Part shown: in pieces, positions 1 to 8,132 of the stretch
Layout: every line of letters starts with the position of its first letter
Numbering within the stretch: the stretch's first letter is position 1
DNA from: Planctomycetaceae bacterium
GTDB taxonomy: Bacteria > Planctomycetota > Phycisphaerae > Tepidisphaerales > Tepidisphaeraceae
Assembly (NCBI GenBank): GCA_027487775.1
Contig: JAIYCY010000020.1
Span: 1 to 44,203, forward strand
Reading direction: 5' to 3'
DNA: 44,203 nucleotides
Position numbers and translations under genes: made by a program
The notes under the pieces: generated by a model
What the model saw: only the letters and a program-made list of their open reading frames with translations
Database searches by the model: none
What the model was told of the DNA's origin: nothing

Positions 1-915
1 CCGCCGATCTTTGACGCGATCAAGCGTGTCACATCTGACGGATCGACCGAACTGATTCATGACGCGATTCGTCGAGGCGTCGCCATTTACAGCCCGCACA
101 CCGCGCTTGATGTCGCAGATGGCGGAACCAACGATGTGCTCGCCGACGCGGTGGCGATGACCGACCGCCGTCCGCTCGTGCTTCGATCGTCGAACTCCTC
201 AACACATCACAAGCTCGTGACGTTCATTCCACCCGAGCATTTCAACATCGTCTCCGCTGCCCTGTTCAGCCACGGAGCCGGTCGCATCGGCGCTTATGAT
301 TCCTGCGGGTTTCGGACGCCGGGGATCGGCACTTTTCGGGGTGATCCCGGCACCAGTCCCGCGGTCGGTCGCGCCGATCGGCTGGAGTCTGTGGATGAAC
401 TCCGCTTCGAAACGATCGTCCCCAATGAGCATCTCGAACGCGTCATCGATGCCCTTCGTCGTCATCATCCTTACGAGGAAGTCGCCTTTGATTTGATCCC
501 ACTCACGGCCAGTCCGCATCCGCCCGTCGGCATCGGTCGCATCGGAAAACTCCCCGGCGATGCGACAGCGGAGATGCTCATCAACATGCTGAAACGCGCC
601 ATCGGCATCGATCGAGTTCTCGTCGCAGGCCCCACCGATCGACTCGTCAAACGCGTCGCCGTCTGCGCCGGCGCGTGCGGCGGAGACCTGCTCGGTCAAG
701 CGATCCGACAGCGCGCCGATCTCTACATCACTGGAGAAATCCGTCACCACGACGCGCTCCGCGCTATTCGCGCAGGATTGACCGTCGTCGCAACGCTTCA
801 TTCCAATTCCGAACGCATCACCCTCGCCCGCCTGCGCGATCGACTGCAATCCGCCCTGCCGGATGTCCGATTTTCGCTCGCAGCCACCGATAGAGATCCA
901 TTCACCATCGCCTGA
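1..915 (+). CDS. Nif3-like dinuclear metal centre protein, 5' end missing
   Basis: The frame is open from base 1 to the TGA at 913-915, so the gene begins before the window; 304 residues are visible. It belongs to the Nif3/YbgI/YqfO family (GTP cyclohydrolase I type 2-like), cytoplasmic proteins binding two metal ions, with no settled physiological role. Near the start, YSPHTALDVADGG then TND fits the family's metal-binding aspartate region. A PII-like inserted domain follows (about residues 75-175), with the typical YDSCGFRTPGIGTFRG stretch and HPYEE. The C-terminal core has GEIRHHDAL and then LHSNSE, whose His and Glu four residues apart match the last two metal ligands. The N-terminal His ligands lie outside the window. 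The insert makes it like YqfO of Bacillus rather than the short YbgI of E. coli. It converges on the CHAD gene 28 bp away. Confidence 0.93.
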   Translation, partial: PPIFDAIKRVTSDGSTELIHDAIRRGVAIYSPHTALDVADGGTNDVLADAVAMTDRRPLVLRSSNSSTHHKLVTFIPPEHFNIVSAALFSHGAGRIGAYDSCGFRTPGIGTFRGDPGTSPAVGRADRLESVDELRFETIVPNEHLERVIDALRRHHPYEEVAFDLIPLTASPHPPVGIGRIGKLPGDATAEMLINMLKRAIGIDRVLVAGPTDRLVKRVAVCAGACGGDLLGQAIRQRADLYITGEIRHHDALRAIRAGLTVVATLHSNSERITLARLRDRLQSALPDVRFSLAATDRDPFTIA

Positions 916-943
916 GATTTTTCGATCGAATCCGCATCGCCGA

Positions 944-1918
944 TCACCGCTTGACCAACGGGTATGCAGCCCGAATCGCCCGGGCGATCGTCGCACGCGA
1001 CGTCTCCCATTCACTGCAAAAGCGAGCAATCTCTCTCCGCCCGGCGCGCACGCAAGTCGCTGCGTACTTCAGCACGGCCTCCGCTCGCTCATCGTCATGC
1101 AGCACAACCTGCGCCTCGCTCATCCATTCGATCGCAATCTGCCCAAGCACCACGCGATCATGCCATTGACCCAGCCGATCCTGCAGCGGCTTGAATCGAT
1201 CCGAGACACACGACCGATGATTCTCACCCGCCATATCCGCGACGGACTCACCGATTTCAAGCGTGTATCGAAGGGCCTTGCCCTCGATGCGAAGCTGATG
1301 CAGATCCAACGGATCGCGTCCGATGTTTGCTCGCGGCTTGGCACGCTCACGTGTTGGCGCATTAGCTTGCTGCTTTGATTTCACCTGCCCCAGCATCCGG
1401 TCCGCATCGCATCTGAACGCCTCAAACTGCCGATGAACCGCATCACGGACGACCAGTCGACCCACCTCACCGAGTCTGTCGACGGCCACACACAACCGCA
1501 TCGCCGGGCCACGAATCAGCTCAATATCCGCAACATCCAGCTTCTCTCTCACGCGCGATCTTGCCTTCTCTCGACGTGCCTTGAGTTCATCCATCAGAAT
1601 CGCCCGCGCGATCTCATTCTCATGCGACTTTGACTTCAACCCCTTACTCGCCAATTGCTCGAGCATCACATCCGCATCGCGTAACGGCCCCAGTAGCCGC
1701 CTGACGCGTCGACATCGATCGCTCAATTCGCTCGTCTCCGCAACATCGATCGCGCTCGAGAGCACGTTGATCGCCGCCTTGATCCGTCGAGTCGCGACCC
1801 GCGATTGATGCGTCGCGGTCACATCCGCATGAGCCATCACCCGCGGCAAATGCATTGCAATCGCCTCGACTTGCTCGCAGATATACGCCGAAATCGGTTG
1901 TTCAGATTTCCCGGGCAT
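944..1918 (-). CDS. CHAD domain protein
   Basis: 324 residues. CHAD domains are helical bundles rich in conserved His and Arg/Lys that bind polyphosphate; members often sit near polyphosphate or metal functions, but no such gene is visible here. The N-terminal half shows the signature: THQSRVATRRIKAAI at about residues 36-50 (conserved His and a run of Arg), then RRLLGPLRDADVML at about 72-85. A second His/Arg-bearing segment, DLHQLRIEGKALRYTLE, lies in the C-terminal half, as expected for the internal duplication of the fold. There is no CYTH/ThTPase domain, so this is a stand-alone CHAD protein. It is divergent from hflX, and its start lies only about 80 bp from the preferred hflX start. 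The family call is firm; the role is inferred only from the family. Confidence 0.85.
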   Translation of the reverse strand: MPGKSEQPISAYICEQVEAIAMHLPRVMAHADVTATHQSRVATRRIKAAINVLSSAIDVAETSELSDRCRRVRRLLGPLRDADVMLEQLASKGLKSKSHENEIARAILMDELKARREKARSRVREKLDVADIELIRGPAMRLCVAVDRLGEVGRLVVRDAVHRQFEAFRCDADRMLGQVKSKQQANAPTRERAKPRANIGRDPLDLHQLRIEGKALRYTLEIGESVADMAGENHRSCVSDRFKPLQDRLGQWHDRVVLGQIAIEWMSEAQVVLHDDERAEAVLKYAATCVRAGRREIARFCSEWETSRATIARAIRAAYPLVKR

Positions 1919-1995
1919 CCGTGTATCCTATGATGTTCGGCCCGATTGCGGAGCAGAAATGCGATGTCATCCAACGAAAAAAGGCAGGGATTCGA

Positions 1996-3354
1996 TTGGG
2001 AGAGCTTAAACGTACGAACATGACAGTCTCTCGCGAGCGAGCGGTATTGGTTGGGGTGATCCTTCCCGAGAGCCGCGCCGACCCACGCGATCCACTTGGC
2101 GAACTCGCCAGCCTTGTTCACAGCGCCGGCGGCCGGGTCGTCGGAACGATCCTCCAAAAGAAGCAGCGACCGGACGCAGGCACCTACATCGGATCGGGCA
2201 AGGCGCTCGAAGTCGCAGACCTCGCAAAGCGTCATCAAGCCGATGTCATCGTCTTCGACAACGACCTCGCGCCCGGTCAGATCGGCGCGCTCGAAAAGCT
2301 CATCAACACCGAACTCAATAGTCCGCTGGGCAAGGGCGTGAAGGTTCTCGATCGCTCGGAGCTCATCCTCGACATCTTCGCAACTCGCGCACAAACTTTC
2401 GAGGCCAAGCTTCAAGTCGAACTTGCTCAGATGCAGTACACCTATCCACGCCTCGCACGCATGTGGGGCCACCTCGAACGACTCGCCGGCGGAGCCAGTC
2501 TCGGTATCGGCACGCGCGGGCCAGGCGAAACACAGCTCGAAATCGACCGACGCCTCGTCCGCAAACGCATCAGCGACCTTCAAGGCGAGATCGATCTCGT
2601 CCACGACCGAAAACGCAGGCAGGTCGAGCGACGAAATCTTCGCCATTTCACCGTCTCGATCGTCGGTTATACCAACGCTGGTAAGAGCACGCTCATTAAC
2701 ACTCTCACAGACGCTGGCGCCTATGCCGACGATCGCCTCTTCGCAACACTTGACACGCGCACGCGAAACTGGGAACTCGAACGCGGCACTCAGGTCATGC
2801 TCTCCGACACTGTCGGCTTTGTCCGCGATCTGCCCCACCATCTCGTTGCCAGCTTTCGCGCGACGCTAGAAGAGGCCGTCCATGCCGATCTGTTGCTGCA
2901 CGTGCTCGATGTCGGTCATCCGCACGCTCAGCAACAATTCGAGAGCGTCCACGAGGTGCTCGAAGACATCGGCGCGGGCGGGAAGCCGGAGATTCTTCTG
3001 CTCAACAAAACCGACACCCCGGAGGGCATGGATCAGATGGCCTACTGGAAAACGCTTCATCCCGAGTCGATCCCGATCAGCGCCCGTGCCGGCACAGGCC
3101 TCGACAAGCTCACGCTAGCGGTGCTGGATTTTGTTCGCGGGCAGTCAGTCGAGGCCACGCTGCGCATCGACGCCAGCGACGGCCGCCTCGTCAGCTTCCT
3201 CGAACGTCACACCCGTATCACCGATCGCCGCTACGACAATGATCGCGTCGAGATGGACGTTCGCGTCGGTCGTCGCACGTTCGAAGAAATTCAACGCAAC
3301 GAGTCGATCGAGATACTTAGCGCTCACTCGGGCGGAACCACCCATTCCAACTGA
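1996..3354 (+). CDS. hflX: GTPase HflX
   Basis: Ribosome-associated GTPase that in E. coli splits stalled or heat-damaged 70S ribosomes. The N-terminal domain has RERAVLVGV, GSGKALEV and the glycine-rich linker SLGIGTRGPGETQLE typical of HflX. The G domain has G1 GYTNAGKST, G3 DTVGF and G4 NKTD. The C-terminal tail keeps the family's beta-rich end. Start choice: the frame is open upstream to 1855 inside the CHAD gene. ATGs at 1930/1933 have no Shine-Dalgarno, and the ATG at 2020 falls inside the conserved block LKRTNMTVSRERAV. The TTG at 1996 is preceded by AAGGCAGGGA five bases away and keeps that block, so I prefer it with moderate confidence. A TATGAT -10-like sequence at 1929-1934 fits a transcript starting downstream of it. 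The stop overlaps an 18-bp tandem repeat. Confidence 0.95.
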   Translation: MGELKRTNMTVSRERAVLVGVILPESRADPRDPLGELASLVHSAGGRVVGTILQKKQRPDAGTYIGSGKALEVADLAKRHQADVIVFDNDLAPGQIGALEKLINTELNSPLGKGVKVLDRSELILDIFATRAQTFEAKLQVELAQMQYTYPRLARMWGHLERLAGGASLGIGTRGPGETQLEIDRRLVRKRISDLQGEIDLVHDRKRRQVERRNLRHFTVSIVGYTNAGKSTLINTLTDAGAYADDRLFATLDTRTRNWELERGTQVMLSDTVGFVRDLPHHLVASFRATLEEAVHADLLLHVLDVGHPHAQQQFESVHEVLEDIGAGGKPEILLLNKTDTPEGMDQMAYWKTLHPESIPISARAGTGLDKLTLAVLDFVRGQSVEATLRIDASDGRLVSFLERHTRITDRRYDNDRVEMDVRVGRRTFEEIQRNESIEILSAHSGGTTHSN

Positions 3355-3404
3355 TGCCTCACATCGATCTGATGTTTCGCATCGATCTGATGCTTCGCAT
3401 CGAT
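3351..3404. repeat. 18-bp direct repeat, three copies
   Basis: Three head-to-tail copies at 3351-3368, 3369-3386 and 3387-3404, consensus CTGATGYYTCRCATCGAT, differing at three positions only. The first copy contains the hflX stop codon (TGA 3352-3354). The array fills half of the hflX-yqgE gap and is followed by CGTCCGATCAGACC. Confidence 0.9.
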
Positions 3405-3461
3405 CGTCCGATCAGACCGGCTAGCTCGACGCCCCCACCGGACACTGCGTATCATCTCCAT

Positions 3462-4004
3462 ATGCCCAGTCTGCGGGGACATTTTCTCCTGGCCAACCCG
3501 TCCATGCAGGACGCCAACTTCGTCGAGTCGGCGATCTTCATGATCCGACACGGACCCGACGGCGCGCTCGGACTGATTGTCAACAAGCCGCTCGAGATCA
3601 CCGTCGAAGAAGCCTGCTCCGCCCAACTACCCGCCGCGGAGGGCGCGATTCAACCGCTCCTGCGCGGCGGACCCTGTGACGGTCCGCTCATGGCCATCAC
3701 CGGCCTCTCGCTCGACGGAACCCTCGCCGTCATGCCAGGCGTCCACTTCGCGGTCGATAGCAGCACCATCGAAACCCTGCTACGCGAAAATCTCTCCCCT
3801 ACTCTCTACTTCGCCGGCTATGCAGGCTGGGCAGCGGATCAACTCGAAACCGAACTCGCCGAAGGCTCATGGGAAGTCCTGCCCGCCAACATCGATGACA
3901 TCTTCAGCGCCGATGATTCAACATGGTCGCGCCTGATGACACGAGCAAAACTTCTCAAGCACATCCGGCCAGAGCAGATCCCGCATTCGCCCGAGCTCAA
4001 CTGA
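3462..4004 (+). CDS. YqgE/AlgH family protein (UPF0301)
   Basis: 180 residues, the normal size for YqgE/AlgH (UPF0301). Family members have a compact alpha/beta fold; AlgH was linked to alginate regulation in Pseudomonas, but no biochemical activity is settled. Visible signatures: GHFLLANPSMQD at residues 5-16, FMIRHGPDGALGLIVNKP at about 27-44, LRGGPCDGPLM at about 66-76, and YFAGYAGWAADQLETEL at about 110-126, which matches the family's G-Y-A-G-W-x-x-x-Q-L-E core. An in-frame ATG at 3354 overlaps the hflX stop, but that extension would be encoded by the tandem repeat and is not conserved in the family, so I start at the ATG at 3462. It lies downstream of hflX on the same strand and ends 49 bp from the convergent CoA-disulfide reductase gene. 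Confidence 0.9.
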   Translation: MPSLRGHFLLANPSMQDANFVESAIFMIRHGPDGALGLIVNKPLEITVEEACSAQLPAAEGAIQPLLRGGPCDGPLMAITGLSLDGTLAVMPGVHFAVDSSTIETLLRENLSPTLYFAGYAGWAADQLETELAEGSWEVLPANIDDIFSADDSTWSRLMTRAKLLKHIRPEQIPHSPELN

Positions 4005-4053
4005 GCAACAAACAACATGACTTGACATTCTGATCCGTCCGACGCGTTCCGCC

Positions 4054-5694
4054 CTACAAACCAAACTGCTTCGCAAGCGAGTATCCACCCTTGAGGTTCA
4101 ACACCTCGTTGAAACCTCGCTGACGCAAGATTCGCTGTGCGACATACCCGCGCTGTCCCACCTGACAGAACACCACGATCGCTCGATCCCTCGGCAGCTT
4201 GTCCAGCGATTCACGCAGCGTATCGACAGGCAAATTGATCGCACCCATCAGCGTGCCCCGCGCAAACTCGTCAGGCGTTCGCACATCCACCAGAAATGCA
4301 TTCGACGGCAATCGATCAGGTGCGACCGACGGCGAAAATCCGTCCGCCTGATTCTGCGCGACAAACGCGGCCATGTGAATCGCATCCTTCGCACTGCCAA
4401 ACTGCGGCGCGTAACACAAATCAAGGCTCGCAAGATCATCGATCGTACCCCCAAAATGTAACACCGTCGCGGCGACGTCGATTCGCTTGTCCACGCCCTG
4501 ACCACCAACCGCTTGCGCGCCGAGCAACTTCCGATTCGAAGGATCATAAATCAACTTGATACGCATCCCCTCCGCACCCGGGTAATAGCCCGCATGATGA
4601 TTCGGAGACACATACGCAGTCTCACACGCAATCCCCGCCGTCTTCGCTGCGGTCTCGCTCAAACCCGTCAGTGCCGCAGTCGTTTCAAACACACCCAGCA
4701 CCGCCGTCCCCATCACGCGACCGCTCGACGCGCCCACACCGCTCACCGCATGCTCGCCCGCACGCCGACCCATCCGATTCGCTGGCCCCGCCAGTGGAAT
4801 ACGCGTCGCACGTCCGGTCACGCCATGCTTCAATTCGATCATGTCACCGACCGCATACACATCCGCATCGCTCGTCCGTCCAAGTTCATCCACCAACAGC
4901 CCGCCGCTCGTTCCCACCGCAAGACCCGCCGCCTGTGCGAGCCCTAGATTCGGCCTCACACCAATCGATAGCAACACCATCTCCGCAGCAATCACCCGCC
5001 CGTCATCCAACTCAACCCCAGTCACACAACCCGAATCCGCACGCAGCGACTTCAGCCCAACGCCCACATGCACCGACACGCCATGCTTCTCCAGCGTCTG
5101 TCGCACAACCCGCCCCAACTCCGGATCCATCGGCGGAAGCACCTGCGGATTCCTCTCGATCAACTCCACCTTCAGCCCTCGATCCACCATCGCCTCCGCC
5201 ATCTCAAGTCCGATGAATCCCGCACCGACGATCACAATCGACTCGGGCCTCTTCGTTGCCAGATACGCATGAATCGCCTGCGTGTCCTCCATCGATCGCA
5301 AGACAAACACGCCCTCGGCTTTCGCATTCGGATCCGGTGGCACGATCGCCGCCGCTCCGGTCGCAAGAATCAGCTTGTCGTAGCCGAGCGAGTAGGTCTT
5401 TCCATGAACGTGATCACGCACCTCGACTTCCTTCCCGGACCGATCGACACGCATCACCTCATGTCCGGTCCGTGCGTCAATGTTGAATCGCTCGCGCAGC
5501 TTCCTTGCATCCGTCACCAGCAGTTTGGATTCCGGCGCGATTCGACCGGCCAGATAGTAAGGCAGGCCGCAATTCGCAAAGCTCACGAATCCGCCCTTCT
5601 CCAGCACAACAATCTCCGCCGACTCGTTCACGCGTCGCGCACGAGTCGCCGCGCTCATCCCACCCGCAACGCCACCCACAATCACCAATCGCAT
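4054..5694 (-). CDS. CoA-disulfide reductase with C-terminal rhodanese domain
   Basis: 546 residues. FAD-dependent pyridine nucleotide-disulfide oxidoreductase of the single-cysteine CoADR/Nox/Npsr class, fused to a rhodanese domain (CoADR-RHD). Such enzymes reduce CoA disulfide, CoA persulfide or polysulfide with NAD(P)H. N-terminal FAD site VIVGGVAGGMSAATRARR; catalytic Cys42 in SFANCGLPYY; NAD(P)H site IVIVGAGFIGLEMAEAM near residue 153; FAD segment DVYAVGDM near 280; dimerisation domain to about 445; then the rhodanese domain from about 455, with DVRTPDEFARG and Cys510 in VFCQVGQRGY. Both cysteines are present, so the fusion looks active. An AAGGA site lies about nine bases before the ATG. 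It lies 140 bp downstream of a YgaP-like rhodanese and an ArsR regulator on the same strand. Inference: it handles persulfide sulfur passed on by the separate rhodanese. Confidence 0.93.
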   Translation of the reverse strand: MRLVIVGGVAGGMSAATRARRVNESAEIVVLEKGGFVSFANCGLPYYLAGRIAPESKLLVTDARKLRERFNIDARTGHEVMRVDRSGKEVEVRDHVHGKTYSLGYDKLILATGAAAIVPPDPNAKAEGVFVLRSMEDTQAIHAYLATKRPESIVIVGAGFIGLEMAEAMVDRGLKVELIERNPQVLPPMDPELGRVVRQTLEKHGVSVHVGVGLKSLRADSGCVTGVELDDGRVIAAEMVLLSIGVRPNLGLAQAAGLAVGTSGGLLVDELGRTSDADVYAVGDMIELKHGVTGRATRIPLAGPANRMGRRAGEHAVSGVGASSGRVMGTAVLGVFETTAALTGLSETAAKTAGIACETAYVSPNHHAGYYPGAEGMRIKLIYDPSNRKLLGAQAVGGQGVDKRIDVAATVLHFGGTIDDLASLDLCYAPQFGSAKDAIHMAAFVAQNQADGFSPSVAPDRLPSNAFLVDVRTPDEFARGTLMGAINLPVDTLRESLDKLPRDRAIVVFCQVGQRGYVAQRILRQRGFNEVLNLKGGYSLAKQFGL

Positions 5695-5834
5695 CGTTCC
5701 ATCCTTCCGATTTGTAAAGCGATTCGCCAGCCGACGTCGCTCACGTCATCTCTGACACTCAAGCGGCAGACATCCTCCGACTCAAGCGGCTTCCAGCATG
5801 AACTGCCTGAAGCATTTCACTCGCTTCACAAGCA

Positions 5835-6383
5835 TCAACGCGAGCAACTCGCACCATGTTTCGACCCCGCGTTCCACGGCATCCTGCCGAGAACCAGCGC
5901 CATCCCGCACCAGTCCGTCACGCCCGCAAAAATCAGCCCAGCACCGACGAATCCACTCAACGCAAACGCGTAAGGCGACACCGTCAATCCAAGAACCACA
6001 CCGACCAACACGAGCAGCCCCGCACCGATTCGCACCTGCCGCTCAAGCGAAATCACCCCGCGACCCTTCACCGAAGGCAGACCCGCAGCCACCCACGCGT
6101 CCGTTCCCCCGTCCACGCGCACCACATCCGCAAGCCCCGCCATGACCAACTTGGTGCACGCATCGCCCGCACGCTTTCCCGATTTACAAATCAAATACGC
6201 CTTCTGACCCGGCGACACCATTCCACGCACCGCATCCGCGGAGATCCGATCCAGCGGAACGCTCACCGCGCCTTCTGCGTGCTCGCCCGCGTATTCGCCC
6301 GGAGTTCGAACATCCACCAGCACTCCGCCGCCTCTGGCCAGTTCCTCTTTCACTTCACGCGCTGACATCGTTGCAAATGACAT
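5835..6383 (-). CDS. YgaP-like rhodanese with membrane C-terminus
   Basis: 182 residues from the ATG at 6383. An N-terminal rhodanese domain (about 1-105) has VLVDVRTPGEYAGEHAEGA and the active-site loop LICKSGKRAG with Cys66. The C-terminal DUF2892-type part has two hydrophobic segments (about 118-137 and 139-160) and ends DWCGMALVLGRMPWN, the usual closing motif. This is the YgaP architecture, an inner-membrane sulfurtransferase whose catalytic domain faces the cytoplasm. Start choice: a GTG at 6395 would overlap the arsR stop as GTGA, but the ATG at 6383 has GTGAGG six bases upstream and gives a natural N-terminus. The gene follows an ArsR-type regulator at 9 bp, which suggests one transcript, probably induced by a thiol or sulfur signal; that last point is inference. 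Confidence 0.9.
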   Translation of the reverse strand: MSFATMSAREVKEELARGGGVLVDVRTPGEYAGEHAEGAVSVPLDRISADAVRGMVSPGQKAYLICKSGKRAGDACTKLVMAGLADVVRVDGGTDAWVAAGLPSVKGRGVISLERQVRIGAGLLVLVGVVLGLTVSPYAFALSGFVGAGLIFAGVTDWCGMALVLGRMPWNAGSKHGASCSR

Positions 6384-6391
6384 CTCATGCC

Positions 6392-6754
6392 TCACTTTCG
6401 CTTAAGACTCTTTCGCCCAACATTCCCGCCAAGCACCACCGCAAGACGCTTCTGCTCGCGCCTCGCGTGCTCGCTCACACCCTGACACACCAGTTGACAC
6501 AACTCCCCGAGCGACGGCTCTGCCACGCTCGCCCAGACGCTTATCCCCTCACGCTGCAGCTCCACGAGCCCCGCTTCACGCAGCACCGCCAGATGCTTCG
6601 TCACTGAAGGCTGCGCTACATCCAGACTCGCCGACAGCCCCCCGACCGTCGACGGCCCGCTCAGCAGGGTCTGCAGGATCCGCAGACGCGTCGGCTCGCC
6701 CATCGCCGCAAAACGCCTTGCCACCTGCTCCAGCATTGCTTCCGATAGCTTCAT
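6392..6754 (-). CDS. ArsR/SmtB family transcriptional regulator
   Basis: 120 residues from the ATG at 6754 (an ATG at 6760 is equally possible; the frame is open to 6820). Winged-helix repressor: MGEPTRLRILQTLLSGPSTV is the first part of the domain, LDVAQPSVTKHLAVLREAGLV the recognition helix, and LQREGISVWASV the wing. There is no ELCVCDL metal site in the recognition helix and no CxC near the N-terminus, so it is not a classical arsenite or cadmium sensor. Two cysteines sit three apart in the last helix (GELCQLVCQG). Persulfide-sensing ArsR proteins (SqrR, BigR) use a cysteine pair, but theirs come from helices 2 and 5, so the match is not exact. Position at the head of a rhodanese-CoADR operon suggests control by reactive sulfur or redox state. 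Confidence 0.88.
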   Translation of the reverse strand: MKLSEAMLEQVARRFAAMGEPTRLRILQTLLSGPSTVGGLSASLDVAQPSVTKHLAVLREAGLVELQREGISVWASVAEPSLGELCQLVCQGVSEHARREQKRLAVVLGGNVGRKSLKRK

Positions 6755-6859
6755 GAACATATTCTTCAATCGGAATGCCAGAATGTCAAGAACCACGCGA
6801 TCAAAGCGGCAGTTTGTCACACCCTGCCGCGCGATCAGATTCTTCGCTCCGACACAACA

Positions 6860-7222
6860 TCACTTCCCGAGCGACGCCAGGGCTTCGGCGTCCGCCGGGA
6901 AAAAGCGGAAAATCGTCTCGAGCCGCGCTATCTCCAGCAGCGCCTTCACACGCGGCTGCAAATGCGTCAGACACATCACGCCACCACCCTTCCTCACACG
7001 ACCCAACAACTCCACCAACACCGCAATCGCACTCGAATCCATGTACGGAACACCCCCCAGATTCAACACCAAAGCCTTCGGACTCGCATCCGCTAGCAAT
7101 CGCAACAACTGCCCACGCAAGTCCGGACTGTTGTGCAAATCCACCTCACCATGCACTTCCAGCAGCATGGCCTGACCCTGCGTCCGAACATTGCGAATCA
7201 TGTCGTGCTCATTTGATGTCAT
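6860..7222 (-). CDS. STAS domain anti-sigma factor antagonist
   Basis: 120 residues from the ATG at 7222, which overlaps the stop of the kinase gene as ATGA. STAS-domain antagonists of the SpoIIAA/RsbV type bind a partner kinase when unphosphorylated and free its target. The core is visible: VHGEVDLHNSPDLRGQL at about residues 23-39, LVLNLGGVPYMDSSAIAVL at about 51-69, and MCLTHLQPRVKALLEI in the last third. MDSS carries the serine pair that includes the usual phospho-acceptor. An upstream ATG at 7237 in the same frame lies inside the kinase gene and is less likely. It is the last gene of a three-gene set (lipoprotein, kinase, antagonist). No sigma factor gene is in the window. Confidence 0.92.
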   Translation of the reverse strand: MTSNEHDMIRNVRTQGQAMLLEVHGEVDLHNSPDLRGQLLRLLADASPKALVLNLGGVPYMDSSAIAVLVELLGRVRKGGGVMCLTHLQPRVKALLEIARLETIFRFFPADAEALASLGK

Positions 7223-7665
7223 GCCTTGCTCCAGCAATTCTCGTCCCCGTCTTGTTTCAACACGCGCCGCCGTCTCGTCATTTCCAGCAGCATCCCCACA
7301 TCCTGCGGCGTAAAGCTCACCTTGTCCATCAGTCGTCCCATGCAGACCAAACCCAGCCCGCCGGCTTCGAACGGATTTTTGTCCTTCTTCGCATACAGGT
7401 CCGGCGTCACCCCCGAGCCCCAGTCGCGGATCCGAACGTGCAGACTCTCACCGTCAAAAAACGACTCCACGCGCAATCGCCCGGCATTCCCGTGATAGGC
7501 ATGCCTAATCACATTCGCCATCGCCTCGTTCACGCACAACCCGATCTCGCCGCAGGCAGTCTCGTCGAATCCGAGCCGATGCGCCTGCTCTTCGATGGCG
7601 TGCCGCACAGGTGCGATCAACTTCGCGTCGGCGGGGATTTCCATCTCATACTTAGGCCCTGTCAT
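7219..7665 (-). CDS. RsbW/SpoIIAB-like anti-sigma serine kinase (HATPase)
   Basis: 148 residues. GHKL-fold ATPase of the anti-sigma family: it phosphorylates a STAS protein and may hold a sigma factor or other target. The N-box is LCVNEAMANVIRHAYHG at about residues 43-59 (Asn/Glu for Mg-ATP), the G1 box is IRDWGSGV at about 79-86, and GGLGLVCMGRLMD at about 102-114 is the G2 region. Its start overlaps the stop of the lipoprotein gene by four bases (ATGA at 7662-7665), and its stop overlaps the start of the STAS gene in the same way. This implies translational coupling and a fixed ratio of kinase to antagonist. A matching PP2C phosphatase lies 5 kb away at 12593-14593. Confidence 0.93.
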   Translation of the reverse strand: MTGPKYEMEIPADAKLIAPVRHAIEEQAHRLGFDETACGEIGLCVNEAMANVIRHAYHGNAGRLRVESFFDGESLHVRIRDWGSGVTPDLYAKKDKNPFEAGGLGLVCMGRLMDKVSFTPQDVGMLLEMTRRRRVLKQDGDENCWSKA

Positions 7666-8048
7666 TGACCCATTCCTTTCGACTTTCCTTCGACGCTCGG
7701 CTCGTTCGCCTGCCAGGCCTTCCAGCGCCCTATCGCATCCGCCCGATCGATTCGATCCTGATCCTCCCAGCGATATCCGAATGTCTCACCCGTCAAGCGC
7801 TCAAGCCCCAAGATCGCAAACAACCGAATCGCAGGGTCGGGGTTATCCAGATCGATAATCAACTGCGGTATCGTCGACCGATCTCCAGTCACCACTGCCC
7901 GTCTGATCTCGGGAACCTTCACGTGCGGATCCGGATTCGTCACATCGCGCGGCCCGGTAAATCCCGAGCAGCCCGCAAAAAAACCCGCCATCATCACCAG
8001 ACTGCTCTTCCAAAAACCCCGCACCAACCGCGCATGCAAGTTCCGCAT
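7662..8048 (-). CDS. small HEAT-repeat-like lipoprotein
   Basis: 128 residues from the ATG at 8048. N-terminus MRNLHARLVRGFWKSSLVMMAGFFAGCSG reads as a basic n-region, a hydrophobic core and a lipobox ending at Cys27 (FAGC), so it is probably exported and lipid-anchored. After the signal, the segment from about residue 42 to 90 (VPEIRRAVVTGDRSTIPQLI, then PDPAIRLFAILGLERLTG) looks like one HEAT-like helical hairpin, a protein-contact fold. The frame is open to 8120, but only the 8048 start puts the signal at the N-terminus. It is coupled to the kinase gene by an ATGA overlap. That is odd, because an exported lipoprotein and cytoplasmic switch proteins then share one transcript. It may sense an envelope condition, but that is inference. 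Confidence 0.75.
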   Translation of the reverse strand: MRNLHARLVRGFWKSSLVMMAGFFAGCSGFTGPRDVTNPDPHVKVPEIRRAVVTGDRSTIPQLIIDLDNPDPAIRLFAILGLERLTGETFGYRWEDQDRIDRADAIGRWKAWQANEPSVEGKSKGMGQ

Positions 8049-8132
8049 ATCAAAACCGACACGCCCGCGCCGATGCCGCACCTCGCGAACCCCGTATGCT
8101 TGTTGGGTCGATCCATCCATCGATCCTCCATC

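Noticed and set aside
863..1378. Plus-strand open frame overlapping the Nif3 end and the CHAD gene
   Set aside because: It overlaps two supported genes and has shadow-type composition.
3351..3404. Possible CRISPR-like array
   Set aside because: Units are directly adjacent with no spacers, only three copies, and no cas genes are in the window. The same holds for the arrays at 35172 and 44086.
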